Of a stretch of DNA of 34,297 nucleotides, positions 26,371 to 33,353 are shown in pieces. The notes below the pieces were generated by a model. That model was not told the origin of the DNA and did no database searches. It saw nothing but the letters and a program-made list of their open reading frames with translations. The position numbers were made by a program, and so were the translations under genes. This DNA comes from SAR202 cluster bacterium. GTDB taxonomy: Bacteria; Chloroflexota; Dehalococcoidia; Lucifugimonadales; UBA6952. Within the stretch, counting starts at the first letter, position 1. The number at the start of each line of letters is the position of its first letter. The stretch lies in the NCBI GenBank assembly GCA_009392515.1, contig VFGE01000023.1, positions 1-34,297 of the forward strand, given 5' to 3'.

Positions 26371-27372
26371 CTAATATTTTTCAAATAAATCTCTAATTTT
26401 TTGTGTATCACTTGTTTGTAATAAGCTTAACATTAGTAATATTCGAGCTTTTTGAGGTGACAAATTATCACAAGTAATAAAGCCTTCATCTCTAAATTTT
26501 TCTGTAAGTACGATCCTACCCATAATAGACCGAGATGCCAATACTACTGGAATACCATCTTTGACCAATTGAAGAGCAGAATCTTTCATTACAGTTGGCA
26601 ATGTTCCAGAGCCAAAACCAGCTAGAATTAGTCCTTGAGATTCATTTTTTTTCACAGCTTCAATCAATAAACCATCACCGCCAGAATAAGCTACGACAAT
26701 ATCAACTCTTGGCAATTGATTTAACCCCTGAGTACTAAACTCACTCTGGTAAGTATGAGTTTTTGTTGAATTACGATAAAAAATTACTTGTCCATCTGAA
26801 TCTACAAAACCCAAAAACCCTAGATCATTAGATTGGAAAGTGTCGACACGTAAGGTGTTCATTTTAATGATTTCCCTTGCCGAATGAATTTGATTATTTA
26901 ATACTCCCATTACACCCATATTTGAAGCATTTTTACTGGAAGCTATACGTATTGCATCAAGTAAATTAATATCTGCATCTGTACTCATGGATGATGGCGG
27001 CCTCATAGCGCCAGTTAACACAACTGGTTTATTAGACTTGACTGTAAGATTTAAAAAATATGCTGTTTCTTCTAAAGTAGCTGTGCCGTGCGTAATAACA
27101 ATACCGTCAATTCCCTCTTGTAAAAGTGTATTTGCACGTTCAGCAATGACCAGCCAATCTATAGGAGTAATATTGGTACTACCAGTAGCTAATAAATTCT
27201 CGTAGGTTAAATTTGCAATGTTTTGCACTTCAGGAATACGTCCTATAAGTTGTTCAATTGTATAACGATTTCCCGTATCGGAATATTGAGTATAATCCAG
27301 TCGATTAGCACCAATACCAGATATTGTTCCCCCTGTAGCAATAATATGTACATTTGGTAATTCTTGTTTCAT
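26371..27372 (-). CDS. Asparaginase family protein
   Basis: Hydrolyses asparagine or a related amide. 333 residues. The nucleophile loop is IIATGGTISG with T16; the second motif reads THGTATLEETAYF (H95 to F106), then LTGAMRPP, and ARKINTLRVDTF-like REIIKMNTLRVDTF with the family Lys. The second motif normally reads HGTDT; the Asp that binds the substrate amino group (D90 of the E. coli enzyme) is Ala98 here, so a different amide may be the substrate. The start is ATG 27372, because AAGGAGGT lies just before it; a longer frame to 27417 adds 15 residues with no support. No signal peptide, so cytoplasmic. Confidence 0.88.
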   Translation of the reverse strand: MKQELPNVHIIATGGTISGIGANRLDYTQYSDTGNRYTIEQLIGRIPEVQNIANLTYENLLATGSTNITPIDWLVIAERANTLLQEGIDGIVITHGTATLEETAYFLNLTVKSNKPVVLTGAMRPPSSMSTDADINLLDAIRIASSKNASNMGVMGVLNNQIHSAREIIKMNTLRVDTFQSNDLGFLGFVDSDGQVIFYRNSTKTHTYQSEFSTQGLNQLPRVDIVVAYSGGDGLLIEAVKKNESQGLILAGFGSGTLPTVMKDSALQLVKDGIPVVLASRSIMGRIVLTEKFRDEGFITCDNLSPQKARILLMLSLLQTSDTQKIRDLFEKY

Positions 27373-27480
27373 ATCTACCTCCTTGTCTGATTTTACACTT
27401 TTGTGTAGAAAACTCATATAAAAATTGACAGTTGAATATCACTAACGTTTAATATTATTAAAGAATGATTGGAGTAAATT

Positions 27481-27867
27481 ATGTATAATCTCGCATTATT
27501 TTTACATGTAATTTCAGCCCTTGGGATAGGGTATGTAGTTCTCTTTGGAATATTTAATTCAAAAATTGAGCTACCTTCAAGTCAATTTAGAATTAACTTA
27601 ACACTGCTTCCAATAGTTAGTCTTCTTTCTTTACTAACTGGAATATGGATAATTCAAGTTGCTAATTATAGCCACGGAGCCTTATGGGTTTCTATCTCAT
27701 ATTCTTTATGGATAGCTCTCATAATTATTAACGAAGTTTTACTTCGACGAAAATATAAAAAAGCTATCAATAATAATCAAGGTGTTGTTTATGTATCTAC
27801 CGAATACTACTTATTGACAATAGTAGCTGTAATACTCGTTGGGTTAATGATTTATAAACCTGCATAA
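27481..27867 (+). CDS. Four-helix membrane protein, DUF2269-like
   Basis: 128 residues with four predicted helices: NLALFLHVISALGIGYVVLFGIF, then LTLLPIVSLLSLLTGIWII, then ALWVSISYSLWIALIIINEVLL, and YYLLTIVAVILVGLMIY at the end. The opening LFLHVISALGIG resembles the DUF2269 family, whose function is unknown, so I give no role. TTGGAG precedes ATG 27481. It is followed after 11 bases by the LysE-type exporter and the two are probably one transcript. Confidence 0.7.
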   Translation: MYNLALFLHVISALGIGYVVLFGIFNSKIELPSSQFRINLTLLPIVSLLSLLTGIWIIQVANYSHGALWVSISYSLWIALIIINEVLLRRKYKKAINNNQGVVYVSTEYYLLTIVAVILVGLMIYKPA

Positions 27868-27878
27868 AAAACAATCCA

Positions 27879-28469
27879 ATGATAGAAGCATACTTTTCTC
27901 TATTTGGTTTTATGATTTTGATGGTAGGTACACCAGGGCCAGCAAATTTACTCGCTATGCTTGGTGGGTCACAAATAGGATTGAAATCTTGTAGTGGATT
28001 TCTCGTTGGTCTCGCTGTAGGCAAAATACCTCTGAATATTCTTATAGGATTTGGATTTGGAGTAATCCTCTCTGACAACCTAACACTATTTCAAATATTT
28101 AAATACGTAAGTGCGGGTTATATGATTTATCTTGCAACACGCTCTTGGAATAGTAAGCCTGTTAATACAGATGATATTCAACAATCACACCAATTTAATT
28201 TTAAACACGGAATTATTGTTCATCCTCTTAACCCCAAAGCATGGGTAATGTCAGCTCTTGCATGGAGTAACTTTGCTCCTGCTATAGGATCTTTTCCTAC
28301 ACAATTAGTAACTGTGGTCTTTGGTTTTGCTATATGTCAATTAACACTCACGAGCCTTTGGTGTTGGGGTGGTAGTGTACTTGGTCGTTCTCTACCAAAT
28401 AACCAAAAACTCATGAGAAGCATGATTATTCTAACTATCTTAGTCGTATTATGGGCAATTCTATCTTGA
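27879..28469 (+). CDS. LysE/RhtB-family amino-acid exporter
   Basis: 196 residues with about six helices. GTPGPANLLAMLGGSQIGLKSCSGFLVGLAVGK is the LysE/RhtB N-terminal motif (PGPA... near residues 20-24), followed by FGFGVILSD, AGYMIYLATRSW and the helix pair HGIIVHPLNPKAWVMSALAW, a segment (NPKA) typical of RhtB proteins. Function: export of amino acids or amino-acid derivatives to relieve overload; the substrate is unknown. No clear ribosome site before ATG 27879, so coupling to the upstream membrane gene is likely. Length fits the family. Confidence 0.85.
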   Translation: MIEAYFSLFGFMILMVGTPGPANLLAMLGGSQIGLKSCSGFLVGLAVGKIPLNILIGFGFGVILSDNLTLFQIFKYVSAGYMIYLATRSWNSKPVNTDDIQQSHQFNFKHGIIVHPLNPKAWVMSALAWSNFAPAIGSFPTQLVTVVFGFAICQLTLTSLWCWGGSVLGRSLPNNQKLMRSMIILTILVVLWAILS

Positions 28470-28483
28470 TATGTTATTCAAAC

Positions 28484-28861
28484 CTATCCATCTATATCCG
28501 AAAAAACTCTTTGAGCAATTCGGAAACATTCAACTCCAACAGGCATACCACAATAAATAGCAACGTGATGTAATATCGATTTGATTTCTTCTCTTGTTAC
28601 ACCATTATTTAATGCCCCACGAAGATGTAATTCCCACTCAGTCATTCTGTTTAATGCAGCAATCATTGCTAAATTTAGCATCGATCTTGTTTTTTGATTT
28701 AATGTTTCATCACCCCATCCAAATCCCCACGCAAATTCAGTTACTAATTCTTGAAATGGTCTATTAAAATCTGTTGCTTGTGCAAGAGATCGTTCTACGT
28801 ATTCTGCACCTAATACTGATTTCCTCTTTGCTAATCCCTTTTCAAAAAGTTCCTTATCCAT
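28484..28861 (-). CDS. Carboxymuconolactone decarboxylase family protein
   Basis: 125-residue CMD-fold protein. FNRPFQELVTEFAWGFGW, TRSMLNLAMIAALNRMTEWELHLRGALNNGVTREEIKSILHHVAIYCGMPVGVECFRIA is nearly the whole family core and resembles 4-carboxymuconolactone decarboxylase (PcaC): Arg in TRSM, His in HLRGAL and HHVAIYCGMP. It lacks the CxxC of AhpD peroxidases, so decarboxylase or lactone chemistry is likelier than redox. Protocatechuate-pathway function is not proved since no pca genes lie nearby. Start ATG 28861 follows GGGAGAG; a longer frame to 28909 runs back into the terminator and is rejected. Confidence 0.87.
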   Translation of the reverse strand: MDKELFEKGLAKRKSVLGAEYVERSLAQATDFNRPFQELVTEFAWGFGWGDETLNQKTRSMLNLAMIAALNRMTEWELHLRGALNNGVTREEIKSILHHVAIYCGMPVGVECFRIAQRVFSDIDG

Positions 28862-28885
28862 AACTCTCCCTTCATTACAATAAGA

Positions 28886-28911
28886 AAATGCCCAGAAAAT
28901 TCTGGGCATTT
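28886..28911 (-). terminator. Intrinsic terminator after the alanine-rich membrane protein
   Basis: A perfect 12-base inverted repeat, AAATGCCCAGAA (28886-28897) and TTCTGGGCATTT (28900-28911), with a two-base gap. On the minus strand the hairpin is followed by TTTTCTTATT. It lies between the membrane protein stop and the CMD-family start, so these two genes are separate transcripts. Confidence 0.75.
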
Positions 28912-28936
28912 CTATTAAAACTATTTAATTGTTAAT

Positions 28937-29659
28937 TTACTCTTCTCTGAGATACGTAAATACACCTGTTACTGCAGTGCTTACCATCATTGCAAACCAA
29001 ACGATAGCCATATTCTCAGAATCGTATCCCATTATAGGTGTACCAATTGCTCCCAAAAGACCTGTAATAATTAAAAGTATTGCTACAACTATATTCCAAT
29101 TTTTTTGGATAATCATACCAAGGCCAATCAATGCAAATCCTAAAAATCCTGCAATAGTACCAATTGTTCCTACACCTTGTGAAGCAACAACTAATGATGC
29201 ACCTATAGACACTCCAGCAGCACTTGCTGTAGCCTCACCTATAGCTGCGGCATTGGCTGCATCTCCTGCTGCAACTGCAGCAGCAGCAGCGGCGGCACCA
29301 GCGGCTTGACCAGTAGAAGAAGCATCAGCTGCAGCTGCTATTAAACCGTTTTCGATTAAAAAGGCAGCAAACATACCAACAATTAAAACAAATCCTATAT
29401 TAGCTAAACCTGCTCCACTTCCTCCAGTCATAGTACTTCGTACGTAACCATAAGATGCAAACATAAGTCCCATAGCTACTGTGACTATAGCCATACCTGT
29501 ACCTATATTCGACGAATTTTCGCCTAACAATAAAGTAATTCCTTTTGTATCAGACCAATCTGCATCTCCTATTGTTGATAACAGTGTAAAAAACATCGCC
29601 AATACAACAATTGGACATATCACTAATAAAACAGCAGATATATTTTTTTCAGAACCCAT
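28937..29659 (-). CDS. Alanine-rich multi-helix membrane protein of unknown function
   Basis: 240 residues. About seven hydrophobic segments: AVLLVICPIVVLAMFFTLL, GTGMAIVTVAMGLMFASYGYV, GLANIGFVLIVGMFAAFLIENGLIAAA, ASLVVASQGVGTIGTIAGFLGFALIGLGMII, NIVVAILLIITGLLGAI and MAIVWFAMMVSTAVTGVFTYL. Between the third and fourth is a run of about 50 residues with 25 or more Ala (AAADASSTGQAAG, AAAAAAAVAAGDAANAAA). It is coded by GCA/GCC/GCT-rich DNA that stands out from the AT-rich surroundings. I recognise no family. Start is the ATG at 29659 with AGGAGGT five bases upstream. The plus strand mirrors it with an Ala-rich frame that is not a gene. Ends in an intrinsic terminator. Confidence 0.65.
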   Translation of the reverse strand: MGSEKNISAVLLVICPIVVLAMFFTLLSTIGDADWSDTKGITLLLGENSSNIGTGMAIVTVAMGLMFASYGYVRSTMTGGSGAGLANIGFVLIVGMFAAFLIENGLIAAAADASSTGQAAGAAAAAAAVAAGDAANAAAIGEATASAAGVSIGASLVVASQGVGTIGTIAGFLGFALIGLGMIIQKNWNIVVAILLIITGLLGAIGTPIMGYDSENMAIVWFAMMVSTAVTGVFTYLREE

Positions 29660-29753
29660 ACACACCTCCTGGGTTTATATTTAACTGCAGGGATTGTAAA
29701 CGAAAACCAAATATAAAGCAAAATATCGTAAAAATTTATCATATTTAACCGTA

Positions 29754-29786
29754 TTATTAATGATTCAGTAACAGAATCGTTAATAA
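29754..29786. repeat. Inverted repeat in divergent intergenic region
   Basis: TTATTAATGATTC (29754-29766) and GAATCGTTAATAA (29774-29786) are complementary at 12 of 13 positions around the spacer AGTAACA. It could be a regulator site for the divergent genes or a hairpin; there is no T-tract. Confidence 0.6.
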
Positions 29787-29889
29787 TGAATAATATGCAC
29801 CAAAAATTTAGCAATATTTATAAATAATTAGAATATTGAGCATTTTATCGTATTTTTGTATATAAATTGTGATTAATAACACAATATTT

Positions 29890-29919
29890 TTGCTATATTT
29901 AAAGAGTCGAGACTATATA
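29890..29919 (+). promoter_or_regulatory. Candidate promoter of the leader and GYD operon
   Basis: TTGCTA (29890-29895), an 18-base gap and TATATA (29914-29919) give a transcript starting near 29926. The leader then begins with AGAGG, 11 bases before the leader ATG. In such AT-rich DNA the match could be chance. Confidence 0.4.
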
Positions 29920-29941
29920 AATTTTAGAGGCCACACTAAAA

Positions 29942-30088
29942 ATGCATATTTTTTCAGCAATATTAAATTCCTATTTATCTTTTTCGATTAACAAATCCTT
30001 TATATCCCTATGTTGTTGTCTATGCTGTTGTCTTCTTTGTTGTAGAAATCTTATGGTCTCTTCAGGGTGGGAGGTGCAGATGAAATAA
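29942..30088 (+). CDS. Candidate cysteine-rich leader peptide (48 aa)
   Basis: Short ORF from ATG 29942 to TAA 30086-30088, too short for usual gene calls. It has AGAGG at 29926-29930. Its first half is unremarkable (MHIFSAILNS), then codons 24-34 read CCCLCCCLLCC, eight Cys out of eleven. The ribosome would translate through 30055-30061, a strand that can pair with the terminator's 5' arm, before stopping 27 bases short of the terminator. This is the layout of a translation-coupled attenuator sensing charged tRNA-Cys. Poly-cysteine leader ORFs controlling sulfur genes are known from mycobacteria. In the +1 frame the same bases hold an 11-codon ORF (30010-30045) reading MLLSMLLSSLL, so a leucine sensor is the competing reading. 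Expression is not proved and the TGT repeats could be low-complexity sequence. Confidence 0.5.
   Translation: MHIFSAILNSYLSFSINKSFISLCCCLCCCLLCCRNLMVSSGWEVQMK
30010..30045 (+). CDS. Alternative leucine-rich leader peptide (11 aa)
   Basis: ATG 30010 to TAG 30043-30045 in another frame of the same leader: MLLSMLLSSLL, with six Leu codons, five TTG and one CTG. It stops ten bases before the antiterminator strand at 30055, which is the classical distance for amino-acid attenuators. It has no clear Shine-Dalgarno, which counts against it. Confidence 0.25.
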   Translation: MLLSMLLSSLL

Positions 30089-30121
30089 TTTGAATTAAGA
30101 ATCACCGACTTAGTAGAGACC
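30055..30121 (+). promoter_or_regulatory. Candidate antiterminator pairing
   Basis: GGTCTCT (30055-30061) is the exact complement of AGAGACC (30115-30121), which is the 5' arm of the terminator. A second short match exists between GAGGT (30071-30075) and ACCTC (30119-30123). Pairing of the first set excludes the terminator hairpin. Confidence 0.5.
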
Positions 30122-30142
30122 TCAAAAGAGGTCTTTTTTTTT
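30115..30142 (+). terminator. Intrinsic terminator upstream of the GYD operon
   Basis: AGACCTC (30117-30123), loop AAAA, GAGGTCT (30128-30134) and a run of nine T (30134-30142). G-U and A-U pairs lengthen the stem to 30115. It points toward the downstream operon, whose ATG is only 20 bases further on, and no ordinary gene ends before it on this strand. It must therefore end either a small RNA or an attenuated leader. Confidence 0.85.
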
Positions 30143-30162
30143 ACTCAAAAAAGGAGGAACAA

Positions 30163-30771
30163 ATGTCAGTTATACTACAAACATTACTCTATCCACATCA
30201 TGGACGATGGACTGAGGTAATCAATGATGTTATTACTTTACGAGAAGAAGAAAATCTAAACACTAACGTGAGTGTTTCTCTTGCAATGCCATTAATTGCT
30301 AACCGCCATATTGCAGTAAATGGTGTTTTTCAAAATCCTGATGAACTTGAAGAACGAATGGAACAGGTCACACCTGAATTTAACGCTAAACATGCACAAA
30401 TTCATGCCAAATGCTCAGATGTCAAAAGAAATCTACTGATTGTGAATCAAATGCCAGAAGGCACTCCAGATAATCCGAAATTTATTGTTCGGCGTACATT
30501 TATAGCAAAAAGAGGGGAAAGAGATTCATTATTAGAATATACAAAAGAAAGATGGGCTAATCAAGAACAAAAACCATTAGTAATGATTCCTTTAGGTGGA
30601 GATGCTGACGTTCTTAGAATGTCTCTCTATTTTGCCTCTCTCAGTGATGTAGTTAATGCATATGAAAGAACAATTGGACCTGATAATTCAGGAGTCAGGG
30701 CAAAAATTGCTGATCTCACAGAAAAATCCTACATATCTTTACACCGAGTGATTTCTAGAGCTCAAAATTAA
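30163..30771 (+). CDS. Conserved-looking protein of unknown function, possible dimeric alpha-beta barrel
   Basis: 202 residues, soluble, no signal peptide. I do not recognise the family with confidence. Two halves each look like a ferredoxin-like alpha-beta unit: SVSLAMPLIANRHIAVNGVFQNPDELEERMEQVT and FIVRRTFIAKRGERDSLLEYTKERW, the second resembling NIPSNAP/ABM-type dimeric barrels. It has a single Cys (AKCSDV), so it is not itself cysteine-rich. GGAGG stands six to ten bases before the ATG at 30163, just after the terminator. It is followed after about 26 bases by a GYD-domain gene, and both seem to depend on the attenuator-like leader. A related small-barrel pair suggests a joint complex, which is inference. 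Confidence 0.7.
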   Translation: MSVILQTLLYPHHGRWTEVINDVITLREEENLNTNVSVSLAMPLIANRHIAVNGVFQNPDELEERMEQVTPEFNAKHAQIHAKCSDVKRNLLIVNQMPEGTPDNPKFIVRRTFIAKRGERDSLLEYTKERWANQEQKPLVMIPLGGDADVLRMSLYFASLSDVVNAYERTIGPDNSGVRAKIADLTEKSYISLHRVISRAQN

Positions 30772-30797
30772 ATATTTAATGAGGGGGGAGGATGAAA

Positions 30798-31124
30798 ATG
30801 GGACATTATTTATTACAAGGGTCATACTCAGCAAATGCTTGGGCTGCACAAATAGCTAATCCACAAAATCGATTAGAACAGGTTTCAAATATGCTTGCAC
30901 CATCCGGTATTAACATAGTTCAGGGATTTGCAGCATTTGGTGAAAATGACTTAGTTTTACTTATTGAAGCTCCAGATGACAAAACAATGGCTGCAGCATC
31001 AATAGCTATTGGAAGCACGGGGGCCGTAACGAATCTAAAAACGACACCATTAATGCCGATAGAAGATTTAGTAGATGCGTTAAAAACTGCACAGGGAATT
31101 AGTTACACTCCACCTACTGGTTAA
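30798..31124 (+). CDS. GYD domain-containing protein
   Basis: 108-residue single-domain protein matching the GYD family: MGHYLLQGSYSANAWAAQIANPQNRLEQVSNML, then INIVQGFAAFGENDLVLLIEAPDDKTMAAASIAIGSTGAVTNLKTTPLMPIEDLVDAL. The name-giving G-x-x-D is FGENDLVLL. The family is a small alpha-beta barrel of unknown function found in many bacteria and archaea. Of two ATGs, 30798 is preferred to 30792: GGAGG would be too close to the first but is six bases from the second, and relatives start at this residue. Second gene of the attenuated operon. Confidence 0.85.
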   Translation: MGHYLLQGSYSANAWAAQIANPQNRLEQVSNMLAPSGINIVQGFAAFGENDLVLLIEAPDDKTMAAASIAIGSTGAVTNLKTTPLMPIEDLVDALKTAQGISYTPPTG

Positions 31125-31145
31125 TTTTACCTATCGCCTCTTTTA

Positions 31146-31188
31146 TTAGAACACTTTAGGGATTGGATTATGACCTAAAGTGTTCTAA
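31146..31188 (+). terminator. Long inverted repeat, probable terminator of the GYD operon
   Basis: TTAGAACACTTTAGG (31146-31160) and CCTAAAGTGTTCTAA (31174-31188) are perfectly complementary over 15 bases around a 13-base loop. It follows the GYD stop by 21 bases. There is no pure T-run after it (TTTAAAG), so it may act as a weak terminator, an mRNA-stabilising hairpin or a regulator site for the next gene. Confidence 0.6.
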
Positions 31189-31240
31189 TTTAAAGTAAAA
31201 TATCTTTAAATATACACTATAAATATTTAGGAGTTTTGTA

Positions 31241-32218
31241 ATGTGGGATGACATGCCTAAAAAAACTGATCAATCTTCTAATCATCCATATAGACCTAAT
31301 GCTATCAATATAGAATCTACGTATTCATTGTCATTTCATGACATTTTTATTAAACCTGGTTTTCTATCTCATCTTGGATCCTACACACTAAGTTTAATCA
31401 TATCAACAATTGGTGGCGGGATTTTGGTAAGTGTTATTGCTGCATTCTTTCTAGATTCTAACGAAAATATGACTGCTAAAGGATTTGGAATTGCATTTCT
31501 TGTTGCAGGTTTTGTTATTCTAGTTTTACCCATGTATGGTGTTATTTCTACTTTTTTAAAATATAACAAACCAACTATTAAAAGTATCGAAAAAAGGTTT
31601 ATTTCAGTACTAGCAACACCTGTGGTTATTTTGGTATTTTTTATTATCTCAGGTATATGTATTGCAACGAACGTTTTGGTGATATTGGTTCCTCTTGCTA
31701 CTATAGCTCTTACAGGCCCACTTCATTTCTATCTATTAACTTCATTTAATAAAGAAAAATATTTAAGTATGTCAGTCAGTAAATCTGTAACAAAAACTGT
31801 TGATGTAAATCCAGAAATCGAAAACCTTCAAAAAGAAATGGAAAACCTTCGAGAAGAAATTGCAAATCAGCAACCAACCATTCAAGAAAATAATCCAGAA
31901 ATTGAACGTATGGCTGAAGAAATAGCTTTTCTTAGAGCACAGTTAGAAGCAAAAAATACTGTAGAATATACACCTGAAGAAACTCAATGGAGACCTTCTC
32001 CTATTACACCAGAACCAGGACGATTTGAGGGGACGTATTTAAAAGGAGGACCATATATTCTTGCATTCATTTTGGCCAGCCTTATACTATCCAGTGCTCT
32101 TGGTGGGGGAATTTATGGTTTGTTTAAAATATTAGACAAAAACGATGACGGAACATCCATAACGAGACAATATGCAAATGAAATATTAGATTGTGATAGG
32201 GCATTGGTTTCTTGTTAA
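31241..32218 (+). CDS. Membrane protein with coiled coil, unknown function
   Basis: 325 residues. A short hydrophilic N-terminus (1-45) is followed by four helices at about 48-71, 81-105, 121-145 and 147-167. Residues 190-238 are a heptad-rich coiled coil (EIENLQKEMENLREEI, IERMAEEIAFLRAQLE), then a proline-rich linker (WRPSPITPEPG), and a last helix at 271-297 (YILAFILASLILSSALGGG). The C-terminus ends in CDRALVSC with two Cys. I recognise no family; the layout suggests a scaffold or multimeric membrane complex. TAGGAG stands seven bases before ATG 31241. The enolase-superfamily gene starts 20 bases after it, so they may be one transcript. Confidence 0.6.
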   Translation: MWDDMPKKTDQSSNHPYRPNAINIESTYSLSFHDIFIKPGFLSHLGSYTLSLIISTIGGGILVSVIAAFFLDSNENMTAKGFGIAFLVAGFVILVLPMYGVISTFLKYNKPTIKSIEKRFISVLATPVVILVFFIISGICIATNVLVILVPLATIALTGPLHFYLLTSFNKEKYLSMSVSKSVTKTVDVNPEIENLQKEMENLREEIANQQPTIQENNPEIERMAEEIAFLRAQLEAKNTVEYTPEETQWRPSPITPEPGRFEGTYLKGGPYILAFILASLILSSALGGGIYGLFKILDKNDDGTSITRQYANEILDCDRALVSC

Positions 32219-32237
32219 TGATAAGTAAAGGAGTATT

Positions 32238-33341
32238 ATGAAAATTACAAATGTAAAAATGGATATGTTCTACTGGAAATCGGAACCATGGAAAGTAGGA
32301 CTTAATTTTCAAACTTTCGGTAGTACTCAAAAACTTGGAGTAGTTACTGTTGAAACAGATGAAGGAATAAGTGGAAACGCTTTTCTCGGTAGCTCGAGGA
32401 TGGGTGCGGATCATTTTGCTCCAGGTTTGATTGAATTTATTAAACCAAGACTTATTGGGAAAAACCCTCAAGATATTGGTGCGATTTGGCAAGATCTTTG
32501 GAAAGCTAACCGATCGGTTTCAACATACATAATTGGTGCAATAGATATTTGTCTTTGGGATATAAATGGGAAAATTACTGGTCAACCAATCCACAGACTA
32601 CTAGGCACATGCAAAGAGGTTGTTCCTGTATATTCGAGTACAGGTTTTTGGGAAACAAAAGAAGAATATGCAGAAGAAGCTATTAAATTTAAAGAAATGG
32701 GCTGGATAGCTCATAAAATACATCCACATGGAATTGCAGCAAACGATATTGAAATATCTGAAGCTGTACGAAAAGCTGTGGGTCCTGAGATGAAACTGAT
32801 GCTAGATTCAACATGGGCTTACAACTACGAAGATGCTGTAAGGGTTGGCCGTGCAATAGAAGAATTAAATTACTATTGGTATGAAGACCCTTTAGCGGAA
32901 GAAGATATTTACAACTATATAAAACTTCATCAAAAATTAGATATTCCTATTCTATCTACTGAATATGCCCCTGGAAGGTATTATGGCATGACTCAATGGA
33001 TCACCCAATTTGCAACTGACATCCTTAGAGGCGATGTAGCGATTACTGGTGGTATTACTCCATTGGTTCGACTATGCCATCTTGCAGAAGGATTCAAAAT
33101 GAAATGCGAGATTCATCACGGAGGAAACTCCTTGAATAATGTAGCCAACCTACATGTTACGATGGCAGTCCCTAACTGTGAATTTTTTGAATTTTTCCCT
33201 TCCACAGGAAGTAATATGTTCGGGTTAGTAGAAGATATCCAATTCGATGGAGGTGTTGTACATGCACCTACAAAACCTGGGCTTGGATATGATATAGATT
33301 GGGAACTTTTACATAAAGAATACGCTGGTACTGCAGAATAA
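32238..33341 (+). CDS. Enolase-superfamily enzyme (mandelate racemase/muconate lactonizing type)
   Basis: 367 residues, full family length. The N-terminal capping domain runs to about 125, then the barrel: AHKIHPHG carries the KxH motif (K160, H162) in place of the KxK of muconate cycloisomerases; metal ligands are D190 (LMLDSTWAYN), E216 (WYEDPLAEED) and E242 (STEYAPG); the His-Asp dyad appears as D266 (RGDVAITGG) and H293 or H294 (EIHHGGNS). This is the layout of acid-sugar dehydratases and mandelate racemase. Probable reaction: proton abstraction next to a carboxylate, likely dehydration of a sugar acid or hydroxy acid. AAAGGAG precedes ATG 32238. It is followed after 12 bases by the OsmC-family selenoprotein gene. 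Expanded sets of such enzymes are typical of SAR202-like genomes. Confidence 0.92.
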   Translation: MKITNVKMDMFYWKSEPWKVGLNFQTFGSTQKLGVVTVETDEGISGNAFLGSSRMGADHFAPGLIEFIKPRLIGKNPQDIGAIWQDLWKANRSVSTYIIGAIDICLWDINGKITGQPIHRLLGTCKEVVPVYSSTGFWETKEEYAEEAIKFKEMGWIAHKIHPHGIAANDIEISEAVRKAVGPEMKLMLDSTWAYNYEDAVRVGRAIEELNYYWYEDPLAEEDIYNYIKLHQKLDIPILSTEYAPGRYYGMTQWITQFATDILRGDVAITGGITPLVRLCHLAEGFKMKCEIHHGGNSLNNVANLHVTMAVPNCEFFEFFPSTGSNMFGLVEDIQFDGGVVHAPTKPGLGYDIDWELLHKEYAGTAE

Positions 33342-33353
33342 AGGAGATCAATT

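Larger units (their letters stand above)
29660..30162. other. Intergenic regulatory region between divergent units
   Basis: About 500 bases without a conventional gene. The left part (29660-29880) is very AT-rich and must hold the promoter of the Ala-rich membrane protein. It includes an inverted repeat at 29754-29786. The right part (29890-30160) holds a promoter, a leader ORF, a pairing strand and an intrinsic terminator, listed separately. Confidence 0.8.

Noticed and set aside
28929-29309. Plus-strand Ala-rich frame
   Set aside because: Shadow of the minus-strand Ala-rich membrane protein, with no ribosome site.
30011-30043. TGT-rich run as a microsatellite
   Set aside because: Too short and irregular for a simple repeat, and it lies in a promoter-to-terminator leader; kept as leader, but a chance low-complexity origin is possible.
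30064-30077. AGGGTGGGAGGTGC resembling the T-box motif AGGGTGGnACCGCG
   Set aside because: Only the first half matches and no complementary CCCT strand lies in the terminator arm; no stem I or specifier loop seen upstream. Treated as a peptide leader instead.
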